Of a stretch of 64,000 nucleotides of DNA, positions 26,727 to 35,476 are shown in pieces (position 1 is the first letter of the stretch; the number at the start of each line of letters is the position of its first letter). Source of the DNA: Sulfitobacter sp. S223 (lineage in GTDB: Bacteria > Pseudomonadota > Alphaproteobacteria > Rhodobacterales > Rhodobacteraceae); contig NZ_CP083560.1 in the NCBI RefSeq assembly GCF_025143825.1, forward strand, positions 1,488,001 through 1,552,000. Reading direction: 5' to 3'. Made by a program: the position numbers and the translations under genes. The notes below the pieces were generated by a model. That model saw only the letters and a program-made list of their open reading frames with translations. It made no database searches and was not told where the DNA came from.

Positions 26727-27536
26727 ATGGCGGTAGGTATTTTTGACAGCGGTTTAGGCGGCTTAACGATCTGGGAAGCCGTTCAGGCGCGCCTGCCGGA
26801 TCAGGAATTCATCTATCTGGCCGATAGTGCGCATGCGCCATATGGCGTGCGCGATGCCGATGATATCTATGATCTAACAGTTGCCGCGACCCAGCGTCTT
26901 TTTGATGCAGGCTGCGATCTGGTTGTGCTGGCCTGCAACACGGCCTCTGCCGCAGCGCTGCGGCGGATGCAAGAAGGCTGGGTGCCCGCGGATAAACGGG
27001 TGTTGGGTGTTTTTGTGCCGCTCATCGAAGCGCTGACAGAGCGGGAGTGGGGCGACAATTCTCCGCCGCGCGAAGTTGCAGTGAAACACGTGGCGCTTTT
27101 TGCCACACCTGCCACCGTGGCGACGCGTGCCTTCCAGCGCGAATTGGCATTCCGCGCCATCGGCGTTGATGTTGAAGCGCAGGCATGTGGCGGTGTCGTG
27201 GATGCGATTGAGGACGGGGATATGATCCTTGCCGAAGCTCTGGTGCGCAGCCACGTGGATGCGCTGAAGCGCAAGATGCCAAAGCCGGATGCAGCCATTC
27301 TGGGCTGTACACACTATCCGCTGATGAAAGAGACGTTTCAGGATGCGTTGGGGGCGGATGTGTCCGTGTTCAGTCAGGCCGATCTGGTCGCCGAAAGCCT
27401 TGCGCATTACCTTGGCCGCCATCCTGACAAAGTCGGAAGCGGTAAGGCGGGTTTCCTGACCACCGGTGATCCGAAACGCGTCAGTGATCGCGCGACACAG
27501 TTTCTCCGACGACCGATCTCGTTTACCGCAGCCTGA
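26727..27536 (+). CDS. murI: Glutamate racemase
   Basis: This 269-residue enzyme makes D-glutamate for peptidoglycan. The start at 26727 gives [19 protein letters not shown], the standard N-terminus with catalytic Asp. The two catalytic cysteines lie in [12 protein letters not shown] (about residue 72) and [11 protein letters not shown] (about residue 195). Upstream in-frame starts lie inside the acyltransferase gene and are unlikely. It is followed 42 bp later by argC on the same strand. Confidence 0.95.
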   Translation: MAVGIFDSGLGGLTIWEAVQARLPDQEFIYLADSAHAPYGVRDADDIYDLTVAATQRLFDAGCDLVVLACNTASAAALRRMQEGWVPADKRVLGVFVPLIEALTEREWGDNSPPREVAVKHVALFATPATVATRAFQRELAFRAIGVDVEAQACGGVVDAIEDGDMILAEALVRSHVDALKRKMPKPDAAILGCTHYPLMKETFQDALGADVSVFSQADLVAESLAHYLGRHPDKVGSGKAGFLTTGDPKRVSDRATQFLRRPISFTAA

Positions 27537-27578
27537 GGCTGCACCTGACCGATATCCTCTCATTTACGGACGACACAC

Positions 27579-28607
27579 ATGACATATAATATCGCAATTC
27601 TTGGCGCTTCAGGCTATACCGGAGCCGAGCTGATCCGGTTGATTTCCGGTCACTCTTTCATGAAAATCAAAGCTTTGGGTGGAAACTCGAAAGCGGGGCA
27701 GAGCATGACATCTGTGTTCCCGCACCTGCGCCATCTGGATCTGCCTGATCTGGTGACGATGGACGACATCGATTTTTCCCAGATTGACCTGTGCTTTTGC
27801 GCGCTGCCGCACAAGACCTCGCAAGAGGTGATCGCACAGCTGCCCAAAGACCTTAAGATCGTTGACTTGTCTGCCGACTTCCGGCTGCGCGATCCCGAGG
27901 AATACGCGCGCTGGTATGGTAATCCACATGCCGCGTTGGAGCAGCAGGCCGAGGCCGTATATGGCCTGACCGAGTTTTACCGTGAAGAGATCAAGACCGC
28001 GCGTCTGGTCGCCGGCACAGGCTGCAACGCGGCCACGGGGCAGTTTGCCCTGCGGCCATTGATCACAGCTGGCCTGATTGATCTGGATGACATCATTCTT
28101 GATCTCAAGTGTGCGGTGTCCGGCGCAGGCCGCGCGCTGAAGGAAAATCTGCTGCATGCAGAGTTGTCCGAAGGCTACCACGCTTATGCCTTGGGCGGTA
28201 CGCACCGCCATCTGGGCGAGTTTGATCAGGAGTTCTCAGCGCTTGCCGGGCGCCCTGTGAAAGTCCAGTTTACGCCGCACCTGATGCCTGCAAACCGCGG
28301 AATTCTTGCGACAATCTATGTAAAGGGTGACCCACAGGCGATTCATGGCGCATTGCAGGACGCCTATGCGGCAGAGCCGTTCATTGACGTATTGCCCTTC
28401 GGAGAAGCGCCTTCGACCCGCCATATCCGTGGTTCGAACTTTTGCCATATCGGGGTGACCGGGGACCGGATCGAAGGACGCGCCATTGTGGTTGCCGCGC
28501 TTGATAACCTGACCAAAGGGTCGTCAGGCCAAGCGTTGCAAAACGCAAATCTGATGTTAGGTATTGAAGAGACAGAGGGGCTGATGATGGCGCCCCTGTT
28601 CCCATGA
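27579..28607 (+). CDS. argC: N-acetyl-gamma-glutamyl-phosphate reductase
   Basis: The 342-residue NADPH enzyme carries out the third step of arginine synthesis. The N-terminal dinucleotide fold reads [17 protein letters not shown], and the catalytic cysteine lies in [15 protein letters not shown] (near residue 149). [15 protein letters not shown] and [16 protein letters not shown] are further family blocks. This is the type 1 (long) ArgC. It is spaced 15 bp before ccmE, so it may lead the cytochrome maturation operon. Confidence 0.96.
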   Translation: MTYNIAILGASGYTGAELIRLISGHSFMKIKALGGNSKAGQSMTSVFPHLRHLDLPDLVTMDDIDFSQIDLCFCALPHKTSQEVIAQLPKDLKIVDLSADFRLRDPEEYARWYGNPHAALEQQAEAVYGLTEFYREEIKTARLVAGTGCNAATGQFALRPLITAGLIDLDDIILDLKCAVSGAGRALKENLLHAELSEGYHAYALGGTHRHLGEFDQEFSALAGRPVKVQFTPHLMPANRGILATIYVKGDPQAIHGALQDAYAAEPFIDVLPFGEAPSTRHIRGSNFCHIGVTGDRIEGRAIVVAALDNLTKGSSGQALQNANLMLGIEETEGLMMAPLFP

Positions 28608-28622
28608 CCTTGTGAGGCCCGC

Positions 28623-29066
28623 ATGAAAAGTCTGAAAAAACAGCGCCGTATTCAACTGATCGCTGTGGCGGTTGTCGCGCTGATCGGCTCGACCGCTTTG
28701 ATCGGCTATGGCATGCGGGACGGTATCAATTTCTTCCGCGCCCCCAGTCAGGTGATGGATGAGCCGCCTTCACCGACAGAGGTTTTCCGCATTGGCGGGC
28801 TGGTCGAAGAGGGCACTCTTAAACGGGGAGAGGGCGAGCAGATCAGCTTTTCTGTAACAGATGGCGGGGCAAGTGTTCCAGTGATCTATGCTGGTGTGTT
28901 GCCTGACCTGTTCGGTGAAAATGAAGGCATGGTCGGCACAGGTCGCTACATTAATGGTGTCTTTCAAGCCACTGAAATTCTTGCGCGACATGATGAAACC
29001 TATATGCCAAAAGAGGTTGTGGATGCGCTCAAAGAACAAGGCGTCTACAAGGAGCCTGACAGCTAG
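28623..29066 (+). CDS. ccmE: Cytochrome c maturation heme chaperone CcmE
   Basis: The 147-residue periplasmic protein is anchored by one N-terminal helix (residues 11-30). The OB-fold beta barrel includes FRIGGLVEEGTLKRGEGEQI and VIYAGVLPDLFGENEGMVG. The covalent heme-binding histidine lies in LARHDETYMP, the HxxxY motif (about residue 124). CcmE carries heme to the CcmF/CcmH lyase encoded downstream. Two lysis-type genes interrupt the run between ccmE and ccmF. Confidence 0.96.
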   Translation: MKSLKKQRRIQLIAVAVVALIGSTALIGYGMRDGINFFRAPSQVMDEPPSPTEVFRIGGLVEEGTLKRGEGEQISFSVTDGGASVPVIYAGVLPDLFGENEGMVGTGRYINGVFQATEILARHDETYMPKEVVDALKEQGVYKEPDS

Positions 29067-29139
29067 GAGCGCACGCATAGCTTAGCAGCCGTTAACTTCT
29101 TTCAGGCTTGATTTCCCCTAAATTGCGAGGGGAAATGCG

Positions 29140-29751
29140 ATGAACTCTGTCAGGCAGATTGCTCAGGAAATTGTCGACCGCGAAGGCGGGTTTGTGAATG
29201 ATCCCGATGATCCGGGTGGGGCGACCAACTTCGGGGTGACTATTCACACAATGCGGCGTCTGGGTCTTGATTTGGACCGCGACGGTAGTATCACTGTTGC
29301 GGACGTGCGCGCTCTGAGCCGTCCACAGGCAGTGCAGATTTTCCTAGAGCATTACTACAATCGCCCGCTTATAGCGGAATTGCCGCAGCCATTACAGGCG
29401 ACTGTGTTTGATATGTATGTGAACGCGGGCAGCAATGCGGTGAAAATCCTGCAACAATTGCTGGTCGAAATGGGCTTCAAGGTGGCCGTGGATGGTGCGC
29501 TGGGGCCTCAAAGCCTGTCTGCAGTACGCGCGGCCTTTGAGGCTGGACCCGAAGAGATGACCAACGCCTACGGTATCGCGCGGCGCAACTATTATTTCCG
29601 CATTGCTGACCGGCGCACATCCAGCCGCAAATACGCCCGCACACGGGCAGGTGGAAAGGGCGGATGGATAAAGCGGGCTGAGGAATTCATCGCCCCGCAA
29701 TACCACATGACGGCAGCACAATTCAAAGCAAGGACATCAGCATGGGCATGA
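29140..29751 (+). CDS. GH108-type peptidoglycan hydrolase (endolysin-like)
   Basis: The 203-residue protein has the N-terminal glycoside hydrolase 108 domain: IVDREGGFVNDPDDPGGATN holds the catalytic glutamate (EGG, about residue 16), followed by FGVTIHTMRRLG. The C-terminal part (DGALGPQSLSAVRAAF) is a peptidoglycan-binding segment as found in these muramidases. There is no signal peptide, so export needs a holin. A GAGGGG site lies 8 nt before the ATG. The next gene overlaps by 10 bp and encodes a holin-like protein. In Rhodobacter capsulatus a comparable endolysin/holin pair releases gene transfer agent particles; orthology here is inferred. Confidence 0.88.
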   Translation: MNSVRQIAQEIVDREGGFVNDPDDPGGATNFGVTIHTMRRLGLDLDRDGSITVADVRALSRPQAVQIFLEHYYNRPLIAELPQPLQATVFDMYVNAGSNAVKILQQLLVEMGFKVAVDGALGPQSLSAVRAAFEAGPEEMTNAYGIARRNYYFRIADRRTSSRKYARTRAGGKGGWIKRAEEFIAPQYHMTAAQFKARTSAWA

Positions 29752-30314
29752 TTGACCGTCTCTTTGGTATCGTTTTCGGGGATAACCGCAACGTGGTGCG
29801 TGAAACAGTCGAGGTGTTCCGCGAGAACGCTGAAACAGCAGCGGCGCGCGGAGCAGTTGTTCAGGGGCAGGCGATGGATCAGTACGGGCAGGAGTTCCGT
29901 GCATCTGCCAAGGGTGGGTTCGACCGTTTTATGGATGGGGTGAACCGGCTTCCACGTCCGGCGCTTGCTTTGGGAACATTGGGGTTATTCGTATCCGCAA
30001 TGGTCGCCCCCTTGTGGTTTGCGCAACGAATGCAGGGTATCGCGCTGGTGCCGGAACCGCTGTGGTGGCTTCTGGGGGTCATTGTCTCTTTCTACTTCGG
30101 TGCGCGCCATCAGGTGAAATCCCAGGACTTCCAGAGAAGCATCGTCAACACGATCAAGCATGTCCCAAAGGTGGTCGAAAACATCGAGATAATCGAAAAG
30201 CTGAGGGCTGATTCTGTGGGAGTGGCGGACGCAGGATCTGACGCGCGACTTGCTGCGCAGGCACTTCTGAGCGATGACAACGCAGCTTTGCGCGAATGGC
30301 GCGCGGCGCGGTAA
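29742..30314 (+). CDS. Holin-family protein
   Basis: The 190-residue protein has two to three hydrophobic segments, most clearly LALGTLGLFVSAMVAPLWF (about residues 75-93) and LWWLLGVIVSFYFGA (about 106-120). These sit between an amphipathic N-terminal part and a charged C-terminus, which is the shape of the Holin_3TMS family. It overlaps the endolysin gene by 10 bp, with AAGGA 7 nt before the ATG. It should form inner-membrane lesions that let the cytoplasmic endolysin reach the wall. The ccmF start follows 67 bp later. Confidence 0.83.
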   Translation: MGMIDRLFGIVFGDNRNVVRETVEVFRENAETAAARGAVVQGQAMDQYGQEFRASAKGGFDRFMDGVNRLPRPALALGTLGLFVSAMVAPLWFAQRMQGIALVPEPLWWLLGVIVSFYFGARHQVKSQDFQRSIVNTIKHVPKVVENIEIIEKLRADSVGVADAGSDARLAAQALLSDDNAALREWRAAR

Positions 30315-30381
30315 ACACCTGCGGCTCTTTGACCTTCCGATTGTGATTGGATCGACAGCTTTCAGAGCGTATATTGCGCGC

Positions 30382-32349
30382 ATGATTACAGAACTCGGAC
30401 ATTTCGCCCTGCTGCTCGCCTTCGGCGTCGCACTCGTTCAAATGATTGTGCCTATGATCGGGGCAGCCAAAGGTTGGCCCGGCTGGATGGCCGTTGCGGA
30501 ACCTGCGGCAGGGGTGCAATTCTTGCTGATCGCGGCGTCGTTCGGGGCGTTGACATGGGCCTTTATCACGTCTGACTTCAGTCTTGCCGTTGTTGTGTCG
30601 AACAGTCACTCCATGAAGCCGATGCTGTATAAAATCAGCGGAACATGGGGTAACCACGAGGGGTCCATGCTGCTTTGGGTGCTGATTGTAGCGCTCTTCG
30701 GCGCGATGGCCGCATGGTTCGGTGGCCAGCTTCCGGCCAGTCTGCGCGCCCGCGTATTGAGCGTTCAAGCGTCTATCGGGGTGGCGTTCATGGCGTTTAT
30801 CCTGCTGACATCCAACCCGTTTGACCGGATGGTCGTCCCGCCATTTGACGGCCAAGACCTTAATCCACTGCTTCAGGATCCGGGCTTGGCTTTTCATCCG
30901 CCGTTTCTGTACCTCGGCTATGTGGGGCTAAGCATGGCGTTCAGCTTTGCCGTGGCAGCACTGATTGAAGGGCGTGTGGATGCAGCATGGGGGCGCTGGG
31001 TGCGACCATGGACACTTGCCGCTTGGGTTTTCCTCACGATTGGCATCGCATTGGGCTCTTGGTGGGCCTACTATGAGCTTGGCTGGGGCGGTTTCTGGTT
31101 CTGGGACCCTGTAGAGAACGCAAGTTTTATGCCATGGTTGCTGGCTGCGGCGCTGCTGCATTCCGCCATTGTCGTCGAAAAGCGCGAGGCGCTAAAAAGC
31201 TGGACGATCCTGCTGGCAATTCTTGCCTTCGGCTTTTCGCTGATCGGCACGTTCATTGTGCGCTCGGGCTTGCTGACATCTGTACATGCTTTCGCAAACG
31301 ACCCTGATCGCGGGATTTTCATTCTGGGGATCATGGCGTTCTTTATGGGTGGCGCATTGATCCTGTATTCATTGCGCGCCGGCGCGATGGAGGCGAAAGG
31401 AGTCTTCGGACTTGTCTCACGCGAAAGCGCGCTGGTTTTGAACAACCTTCTGCTTGCTGTGTCATGCTTTGTCGTTTTCGTAGGGACCATGTGGCCACTG
31501 CTGGCCGAGATGTTCTTTGACCGTAAGTTGAGCGTCGGGCCACCATTTTTCGATGCGGCCTTCACACCATTCATGGTGTTGCTGGGCCTTGCGTTGCCTG
31601 TTGGCTCTTCCATGGCGTGGAAGCGCGCCAGCCTGAAACGCGCGCTGTATCCGCTGCGCTATGTGTTCGTAGTTGCCGTTGCGATTGGCGGGCTGGCTTG
31701 GGCCATGCAGACAGGCCGCAGCCTGATCGGGCCTGTGGGCATGTTTCTTGGTGCATGGATACTGATGGGCGTTGTGGTTGATCTGTTACAGCGGACAGGA
31801 CGTGGGCCAAACCGCTTACGCCGCTTGTTCCGTCTGCCGGGAGCAGACTGGGGTAAGGCGACGGCCCATGCGGGCCTTGGCATCACAATGGTAGGGATTG
31901 CCGGAATCTACGCTTGGACGGTTGAGGACATTCGTGTGGCGCAGATTGATGTGCCGTTCGAAGTCTTCGGCTATGAAATGACCCTGCGCAGTGTGACCAA
32001 AGAAAACGGACCAAACTATGTGTCTACAACGGCGGTGATTGATGTTGTACGGGATGGAGAGTTCGTGGCGACCCTTGCGCCGGAAAAACGCTTTTATCCG
32101 GTTGCCCAGATGCCAACGACCGAAGCGGCCATCCACCAAAACGCCAAACGCGACCTCTACCTTGTGATCGGGGATGAGCAGGTTGGCGGCGGCTGGGCTG
32201 TGCGGACCTATGTGAAAGCGATGACAACGTGGATCTGGATTGGCTGTGCTCTGATGGCGCTTGGCGGTATCTTCAGTCTGTTTGACCGCCGTTTCCGTGT
32301 GGCGGTGGGCGCGCGCAAGCGGGCAGACGCACCGGTGCCGGCAGAATGA
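30382..32349 (+). CDS. ccmF: Heme lyase CcmF
   Basis: The 655-residue polytopic membrane protein ligates heme to apocytochrome c. The start at 30382 opens MITELGHFALLLAFGVAL, the usual CcmF N-terminus; an upstream in-frame ATG lies inside the holin gene. The tryptophan-rich WWD motif is GWGGFWFWDPVENASFMPW (about residues 234-252). Conserved HPP (FHPPFLYLGY) and periplasmic histidines are present. Its stop overlaps the ccmH start by 4 bp. Confidence 0.96.
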   Translation: MITELGHFALLLAFGVALVQMIVPMIGAAKGWPGWMAVAEPAAGVQFLLIAASFGALTWAFITSDFSLAVVVSNSHSMKPMLYKISGTWGNHEGSMLLWVLIVALFGAMAAWFGGQLPASLRARVLSVQASIGVAFMAFILLTSNPFDRMVVPPFDGQDLNPLLQDPGLAFHPPFLYLGYVGLSMAFSFAVAALIEGRVDAAWGRWVRPWTLAAWVFLTIGIALGSWWAYYELGWGGFWFWDPVENASFMPWLLAAALLHSAIVVEKREALKSWTILLAILAFGFSLIGTFIVRSGLLTSVHAFANDPDRGIFILGIMAFFMGGALILYSLRAGAMEAKGVFGLVSRESALVLNNLLLAVSCFVVFVGTMWPLLAEMFFDRKLSVGPPFFDAAFTPFMVLLGLALPVGSSMAWKRASLKRALYPLRYVFVVAVAIGGLAWAMQTGRSLIGPVGMFLGAWILMGVVVDLLQRTGRGPNRLRRLFRLPGADWGKATAHAGLGITMVGIAGIYAWTVEDIRVAQIDVPFEVFGYEMTLRSVTKENGPNYVSTTAVIDVVRDGEFVATLAPEKRFYPVAQMPTTEAAIHQNAKRDLYLVIGDEQVGGGWAVRTYVKAMTTWIWIGCALMALGGIFSLFDRRFRVAVGARKRADAPVPAE

Positions 32350-32798
32350 AGCGTTTTGTCCTGATCTTGATGCTGCTCGCCAGCCCGCTGGCTGCCGTCG
32401 AACCTGATGAAGTTCTGTCTGATCCGGTATTGGAGCAGCGCGCGCGGGAGCTGTCAAAGGGCCTGCGCTGTCTCGTCTGCCGGAACGAAAGCATTGACGA
32501 GAGCAACGCATCGTTGGCCAAAGACTTGCGCCTGCTGCTTCGGGAACGGCTTGTCGAGGGTGATAGCGATACTGAGGCCGTCGACTTTATCGTTGCGCGA
32601 TATGGCGAGTATGTGCTGTTGAATCCGACACGGGGCGGCGCGAACTGGATTTTGTGGTGGGCAGGGCCAATCATGCTGCTGCTCGCAGGGGGGGCCGGTA
32701 TGCTTTATGTGCGCGGCCGCAGCCGTGCAAACGCGCCGCAAGATGCAGGGCTCAGCGATGAAGAAGCACAAAAGCTCCGCGACATCCTGAGCAAGTAA
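32346..32798 (+). CDS. ccmH: Cytochrome c-type biogenesis protein CcmH
   Basis: The 150-residue thioredoxin-like protein has a signal peptide (residues 1-17), a redox CxxC in KGLRCLVCRNESIDESNA (about residues 40-57) and one C-terminal transmembrane helix (about 103-122). It reduces the apocytochrome heme-binding cysteines and works with CcmF. It overlaps ccmF by 4 bp, which shows tight coupling. The second CcmH half (CcmI/CycH) is not present in this window. Confidence 0.95.
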   Translation: MKRFVLILMLLASPLAAVEPDEVLSDPVLEQRARELSKGLRCLVCRNESIDESNASLAKDLRLLLRERLVEGDSDTEAVDFIVARYGEYVLLNPTRGGANWILWWAGPIMLLLAGGAGMLYVRGRSRANAPQDAGLSDEEAQKLRDILSK

Positions 32799-32870
32799 CG
32801 TCCCGTCGGGATGGCAGCCCTAGACGTCTGTGTTATCACTTGAGGTAACATAGCAAGATATGAGGGTGCC

Positions 32871-33647
32871 ATGGACTACCAGACGATTACCTATGAGCTG
32901 AATGATGGCATGGCCGTCATAACCATGAACCGTGCGGACAAGTATAATGCGCTTACCACGCAAATGCGGGCCGAGATCGAGCACGCATTTACCAGAGGCG
33001 GCCGGGATGCACGCGTTGTTGTGATTACCGGCGCAGGAAAAGCGTTTTGCTCTGGTCAGGATCTGGGCGATCGTGCCACCGGGGCGTCTATCGATCTGGA
33101 GCGGATGTTACGCGATGAATACGCGCCCATGCTGCGCGCGATCACGAATTGTCCTGTTCCGACGATTGCTGCGGTCAACGGGGCGGCTGCGGGGGCAGGG
33201 GCCAATCTTGCGCTGGCGACTGATGTCGTCTTTGCAACGCAGAGCGCCTATTTCCTTCAGGCTTTCACAAAGATCGGGCTCATACCGGATGCAGGAGGCA
33301 CCTACACATTGCCACGTCAGATGGGTATGGCAAAAGCCATGGGGGCCGCGCTGTTTGCCGATAAGATTTCAGCCCGTCAGGCAGATGAATGGGGCATGAT
33401 CTGGGAAGCTGTCGAGGATGATCGGTTCAATGACCATTGGCGTGCCAAAGCCGCCCATCTGGCGGCAGGGCCGACTGCGGCTTATGCATCCGTCAAAGAG
33501 GTCATTCGCGACAGCTGGAACAACACGCTAGAAGAACAGCTAACGCTCGAAGCAAAAGAGCAGGGCAAATGCGGCAAAACGCGGGACTTCAAAGAAGGCG
33601 TTCTTGCTTTCACCGAAAAGCGTGCAGCCTCATTCGAGGGGCGCTAA
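32871..33647 (+). CDS. Enoyl-CoA hydratase/isomerase family, PaaG-like
   Basis: The 258-residue crotonase has the CoA-binding and oxyanion segments VVVITGAGKAFCSGQDLGD and TIAAVNGAAAGAGANLALATD, and FTKIGLIPDAGGTYTLPRQM near residue 140. The aspartate in LIPDAGG is the acid/base residue typical of PaaG, the ring 1,2-epoxyphenylacetyl-CoA isomerase. No other paa gene is in the window, so involvement in phenylacetate breakdown is inferred from similarity only. The iorAB product at 22381 can make phenylacetyl-CoA, a thematic but not genomic link. It ends in a strong hairpin. Confidence 0.85.
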   Translation: MDYQTITYELNDGMAVITMNRADKYNALTTQMRAEIEHAFTRGGRDARVVVITGAGKAFCSGQDLGDRATGASIDLERMLRDEYAPMLRAITNCPVPTIAAVNGAAAGAGANLALATDVVFATQSAYFLQAFTKIGLIPDAGGTYTLPRQMGMAKAMGAALFADKISARQADEWGMIWEAVEDDRFNDHWRAKAAHLAAGPTAAYASVKEVIRDSWNNTLEEQLTLEAKEQGKCGKTRDFKEGVLAFTEKRAASFEGR

Positions 33648-33680
33648 TCACACCGTAGCTTCAGGATACCAATCAAAAAT

Positions 33681-33720
33681 GGCCGCTGCTTAATAAGAGC
33701 AGCGGCCTGAATTTCTTTGT
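33681..33720 (+). terminator. Bidirectional terminator after the PaaG-like gene
   Basis: A perfect 10-bp stem GGCCGCTGCT / AGCAGCGGCC (33681-33707) has a 7-nt loop. On the plus strand it is followed by TGAATTTCTTTG. On the minus strand it is followed by ATTTTTGATT, so it can end both converging transcripts. Confidence 0.82.
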
Positions 33721-33734
33721 TATCTAGCAGCGTG

Positions 33735-34046
33735 TTAGCTCAGCACCTGCCGCTCTACCAGTAGTACATCAGCAACTCTGGGCGCTTTGCTGTTGGCACT
33801 GGCTATGACCGCGACTGCGACCCCGTTTGCCAGCACGGTGTGAACTGACCCCGAGACCTTGTTGATCGTAATCTCCGGCGGGGTCTCACCTTCGTCATAA
33901 ACGACCGCGACGTGATCAGTCTGACCTTCGGCGTCAGGTATCAGCGCGCCGGTAAGACCTCTCTCGTAATGAGCGTTGCTGGGTAGCAGGCTTTTTGCTT
34001 TGGACCATTCATAGCGTGTCGGTGTGTCATGTAGTGAATGTGCCAT
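33735..34046 (-). CDS. Small protein of unknown function
   Basis: The 103-residue product has GGAG 8 nt before its ATG and ends just before a bidirectional terminator, so it is likely real. It has no signal peptide or transmembrane helix. The second half is beta-rich and hydrophobic (SGSVHTVLANGVAVAVIAS). I recognise no family. It follows the RTX-repeat gene on the same strand after a 78-bp gap containing a 9-bp hairpin. Confidence 0.7.
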   Translation of the reverse strand: MAHSLHDTPTRYEWSKAKSLLPSNAHYERGLTGALIPDAEGQTDHVAVVYDEGETPPEITINKVSGSVHTVLANGVAVAVIASANSKAPRVADVLLVERQVLS

Positions 34047-34084
34047 GGGGGGTGCTCCTATGAAGCTGGCGCTCTATTCTATAT

Positions 34085-34108
34085 GAGGGCAGGATATAAC
34101 CCGCCCTC
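34085..34108 (-). terminator. Hairpin between the RTX gene and the small unknown gene
   Basis: On the minus strand GAGGGCGGG pairs with CCTGCCCTC (one G-T pair) around TTATAT. It lies 17 bp after the RTX stop. No T-run follows, so it may be a partial terminator or a stability hairpin. Confidence 0.45.
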
Positions 34109-34124
34109 CTATTGACCCATTGGA

Positions 34125-35048
34125 TCAGGCGGCCACTGCACCGTTTGGATCAAACATTGCTTCGATTGTATTTTCCGCGATTAAGGTGATGTCTTCAACT
34201 GCTATCTGCCCGGCGCGGTTCATCACCGTTGCAAGCACATCGTCGCCCATGCGGATTACTGCATCGTTACCTTCATCAGTGACCGTCAGTTCATAGTCTG
34301 CGGAGGTGTCATCAACGATGATCGTGATTGCATCTTCGTCGGTGTCAAAGTTTCTGATGCTGGCCCCTGCATTCGGGTCAAATTGATCAGACATGACGTG
34401 GTAGGTATCGCTACCGTCCCCACCGTTTGCGATATCGTTGGAGCCGACAACCATGTCATCATCACCTTCTCCGCCCATAAGCGTATCGACGAACCGGTCG
34501 TCGCGCAGTTCAACGCCACCATTCAGATCGCTGAGGGAGGCACCGTCGCGCAGATCAGTCATCTCGTCGAGGTTGAGCGGAATGCCTTCGATGATACCAC
34601 CGAACAACACATCGTCACCTTCACCACCTTCAACAAAGTCGCCGCCACGGCCACCAAGAACAGTGTCGTTGCCAGCATCACCACGCACGGTATCCCAGCC
34701 ATAATCGCCGGAAACCCAGTCATCGCCGCCCTGGCCTTCGATCAGATCCTGACCTGTATTGCCGGTGATGATATCGTTCCCGTCGCCGGAGCACAGCATG
34801 TCGTCGCCATCCTCGCCCTGCAGAACATCATCGCCTTCACGGCCAAAGATGGTGTCATCGCCGGCGCGGCCGTTCATCACATCATCGCCGGCCATGCCGT
34901 CGAGAAAATCATCACCTTCTCCACCTTCAAAACGGTCAGCTTCATCGGTGCCCGTCAGTTCTACAGTATCCTCGTTATCATCATCCGAATCCTGGATAGC
35001 AAAGCCCAAGATAGCCATCGGAAGCGCAAGTCCTAGTAACATCAACAT
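34125..35048 (-). CDS. RTX-type calcium-binding repeat protein
   Basis: The 307-residue protein is very acidic. It opens with a hydrophobic stretch (MLMLLGLALPMAILGFAI, residues 1-18) and then about eight to ten copies of the nonapeptide pattern GGxGxDxLx between residues 38 and 155 (for example GREGDDVLQGEDGDDML). More repeats follow near 193-215 (GGEGDDDMVVG). These form a Ca2+-loaded beta roll. The C-terminal 80 residues have no repeats. Most RTX proteins leave through a type I secretion system by a C-terminal signal, so the N-terminal hydrophobic stretch is unusual. No secretion genes are adjacent. Confidence 0.86.
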   Translation of the reverse strand: MLMLLGLALPMAILGFAIQDSDDDNEDTVELTGTDEADRFEGGEGDDFLDGMAGDDVMNGRAGDDTIFGREGDDVLQGEDGDDMLCSGDGNDIITGNTGQDLIEGQGGDDWVSGDYGWDTVRGDAGNDTVLGGRGGDFVEGGEGDDVLFGGIIEGIPLNLDEMTDLRDGASLSDLNGGVELRDDRFVDTLMGGEGDDDMVVGSNDIANGGDGSDTYHVMSDQFDPNAGASIRNFDTDEDAITIIVDDTSADYELTVTDEGNDAVIRMGDDVLATVMNRAGQIAVEDITLIAENTIEAMFDPNGAVAA

Positions 35049-35420
35049 AGCAAAAAATCCCTTGTGCGAGGTTGTTAAGCTATCACTACTCAGTGTTCAG
35101 ACCACCGGTCAAGGTTCTGTTAACTATTGTGTACAGGCCAGAAACAATGCCTTAAATTTGCCGTCTTTTGGAGTTTTCTGCCTCATTCCGTGGGTCTTGG
35201 TCGGCCGTAACCTGCCGACGTTGATGGGGTTGTTGCCGGTTCTACGGGTGTCAGGTCCGGCTCAGTTAGCTGCGATTCGGACTGACTATTCGGCCATAGA
35301 ACAAGGGGAACCGGCGGTCTGCCGAACACGTCGAGAGATGCGGCGAGAAGCAAAAGCTTTCAACGGGCTTAACGGCGTCCAAAAAGCGAGTGCCACATTC
35401 CTGTCATAATCATGCCGCAT
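35049..35420. other. Non-coding gap between the RTX gene and gltA
   Basis: The 372 bp hold the presumed promoter of the RTX gene, with AT-rich sequence near 35060-35160, and a weak 6-bp inverted repeat around 35200. No reading frame here looks like a gene. Confidence 0.5.
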
Positions 35421-35455
35421 AAAAAAGCCCCCGGACGCGATGTGCATCCGGGGGC
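35421..35455 (-). terminator. Intrinsic terminator of gltA
   Basis: On the minus strand GCCCCCGGA pairs with TCCGGGGGC around an 11-nt loop with further pairing, followed by six T residues. It lies 22 bp after the gltA stop. Confidence 0.92.
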
Positions 35456-35476
35456 AATTGCCTGAAAATGCGCGGT

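Noticed and set aside
29140..30314. Prophage remnant
   Set aside because: Only an endolysin and a holin are present, flanked tightly by ccm genes, with no other phage gene or integrase.
34500..34950. Repetitive DNA that could suggest a CRISPR or tandem repeat
   Set aside because: The repetition is the degenerate nonapeptide coding of an RTX protein, with no identical repeat units.
35286..35420. Possible 44-codon small protein after the gltA terminator on the minus strand
   Set aside because: No ribosome binding site of note and no features; it starts at the base of the terminator.
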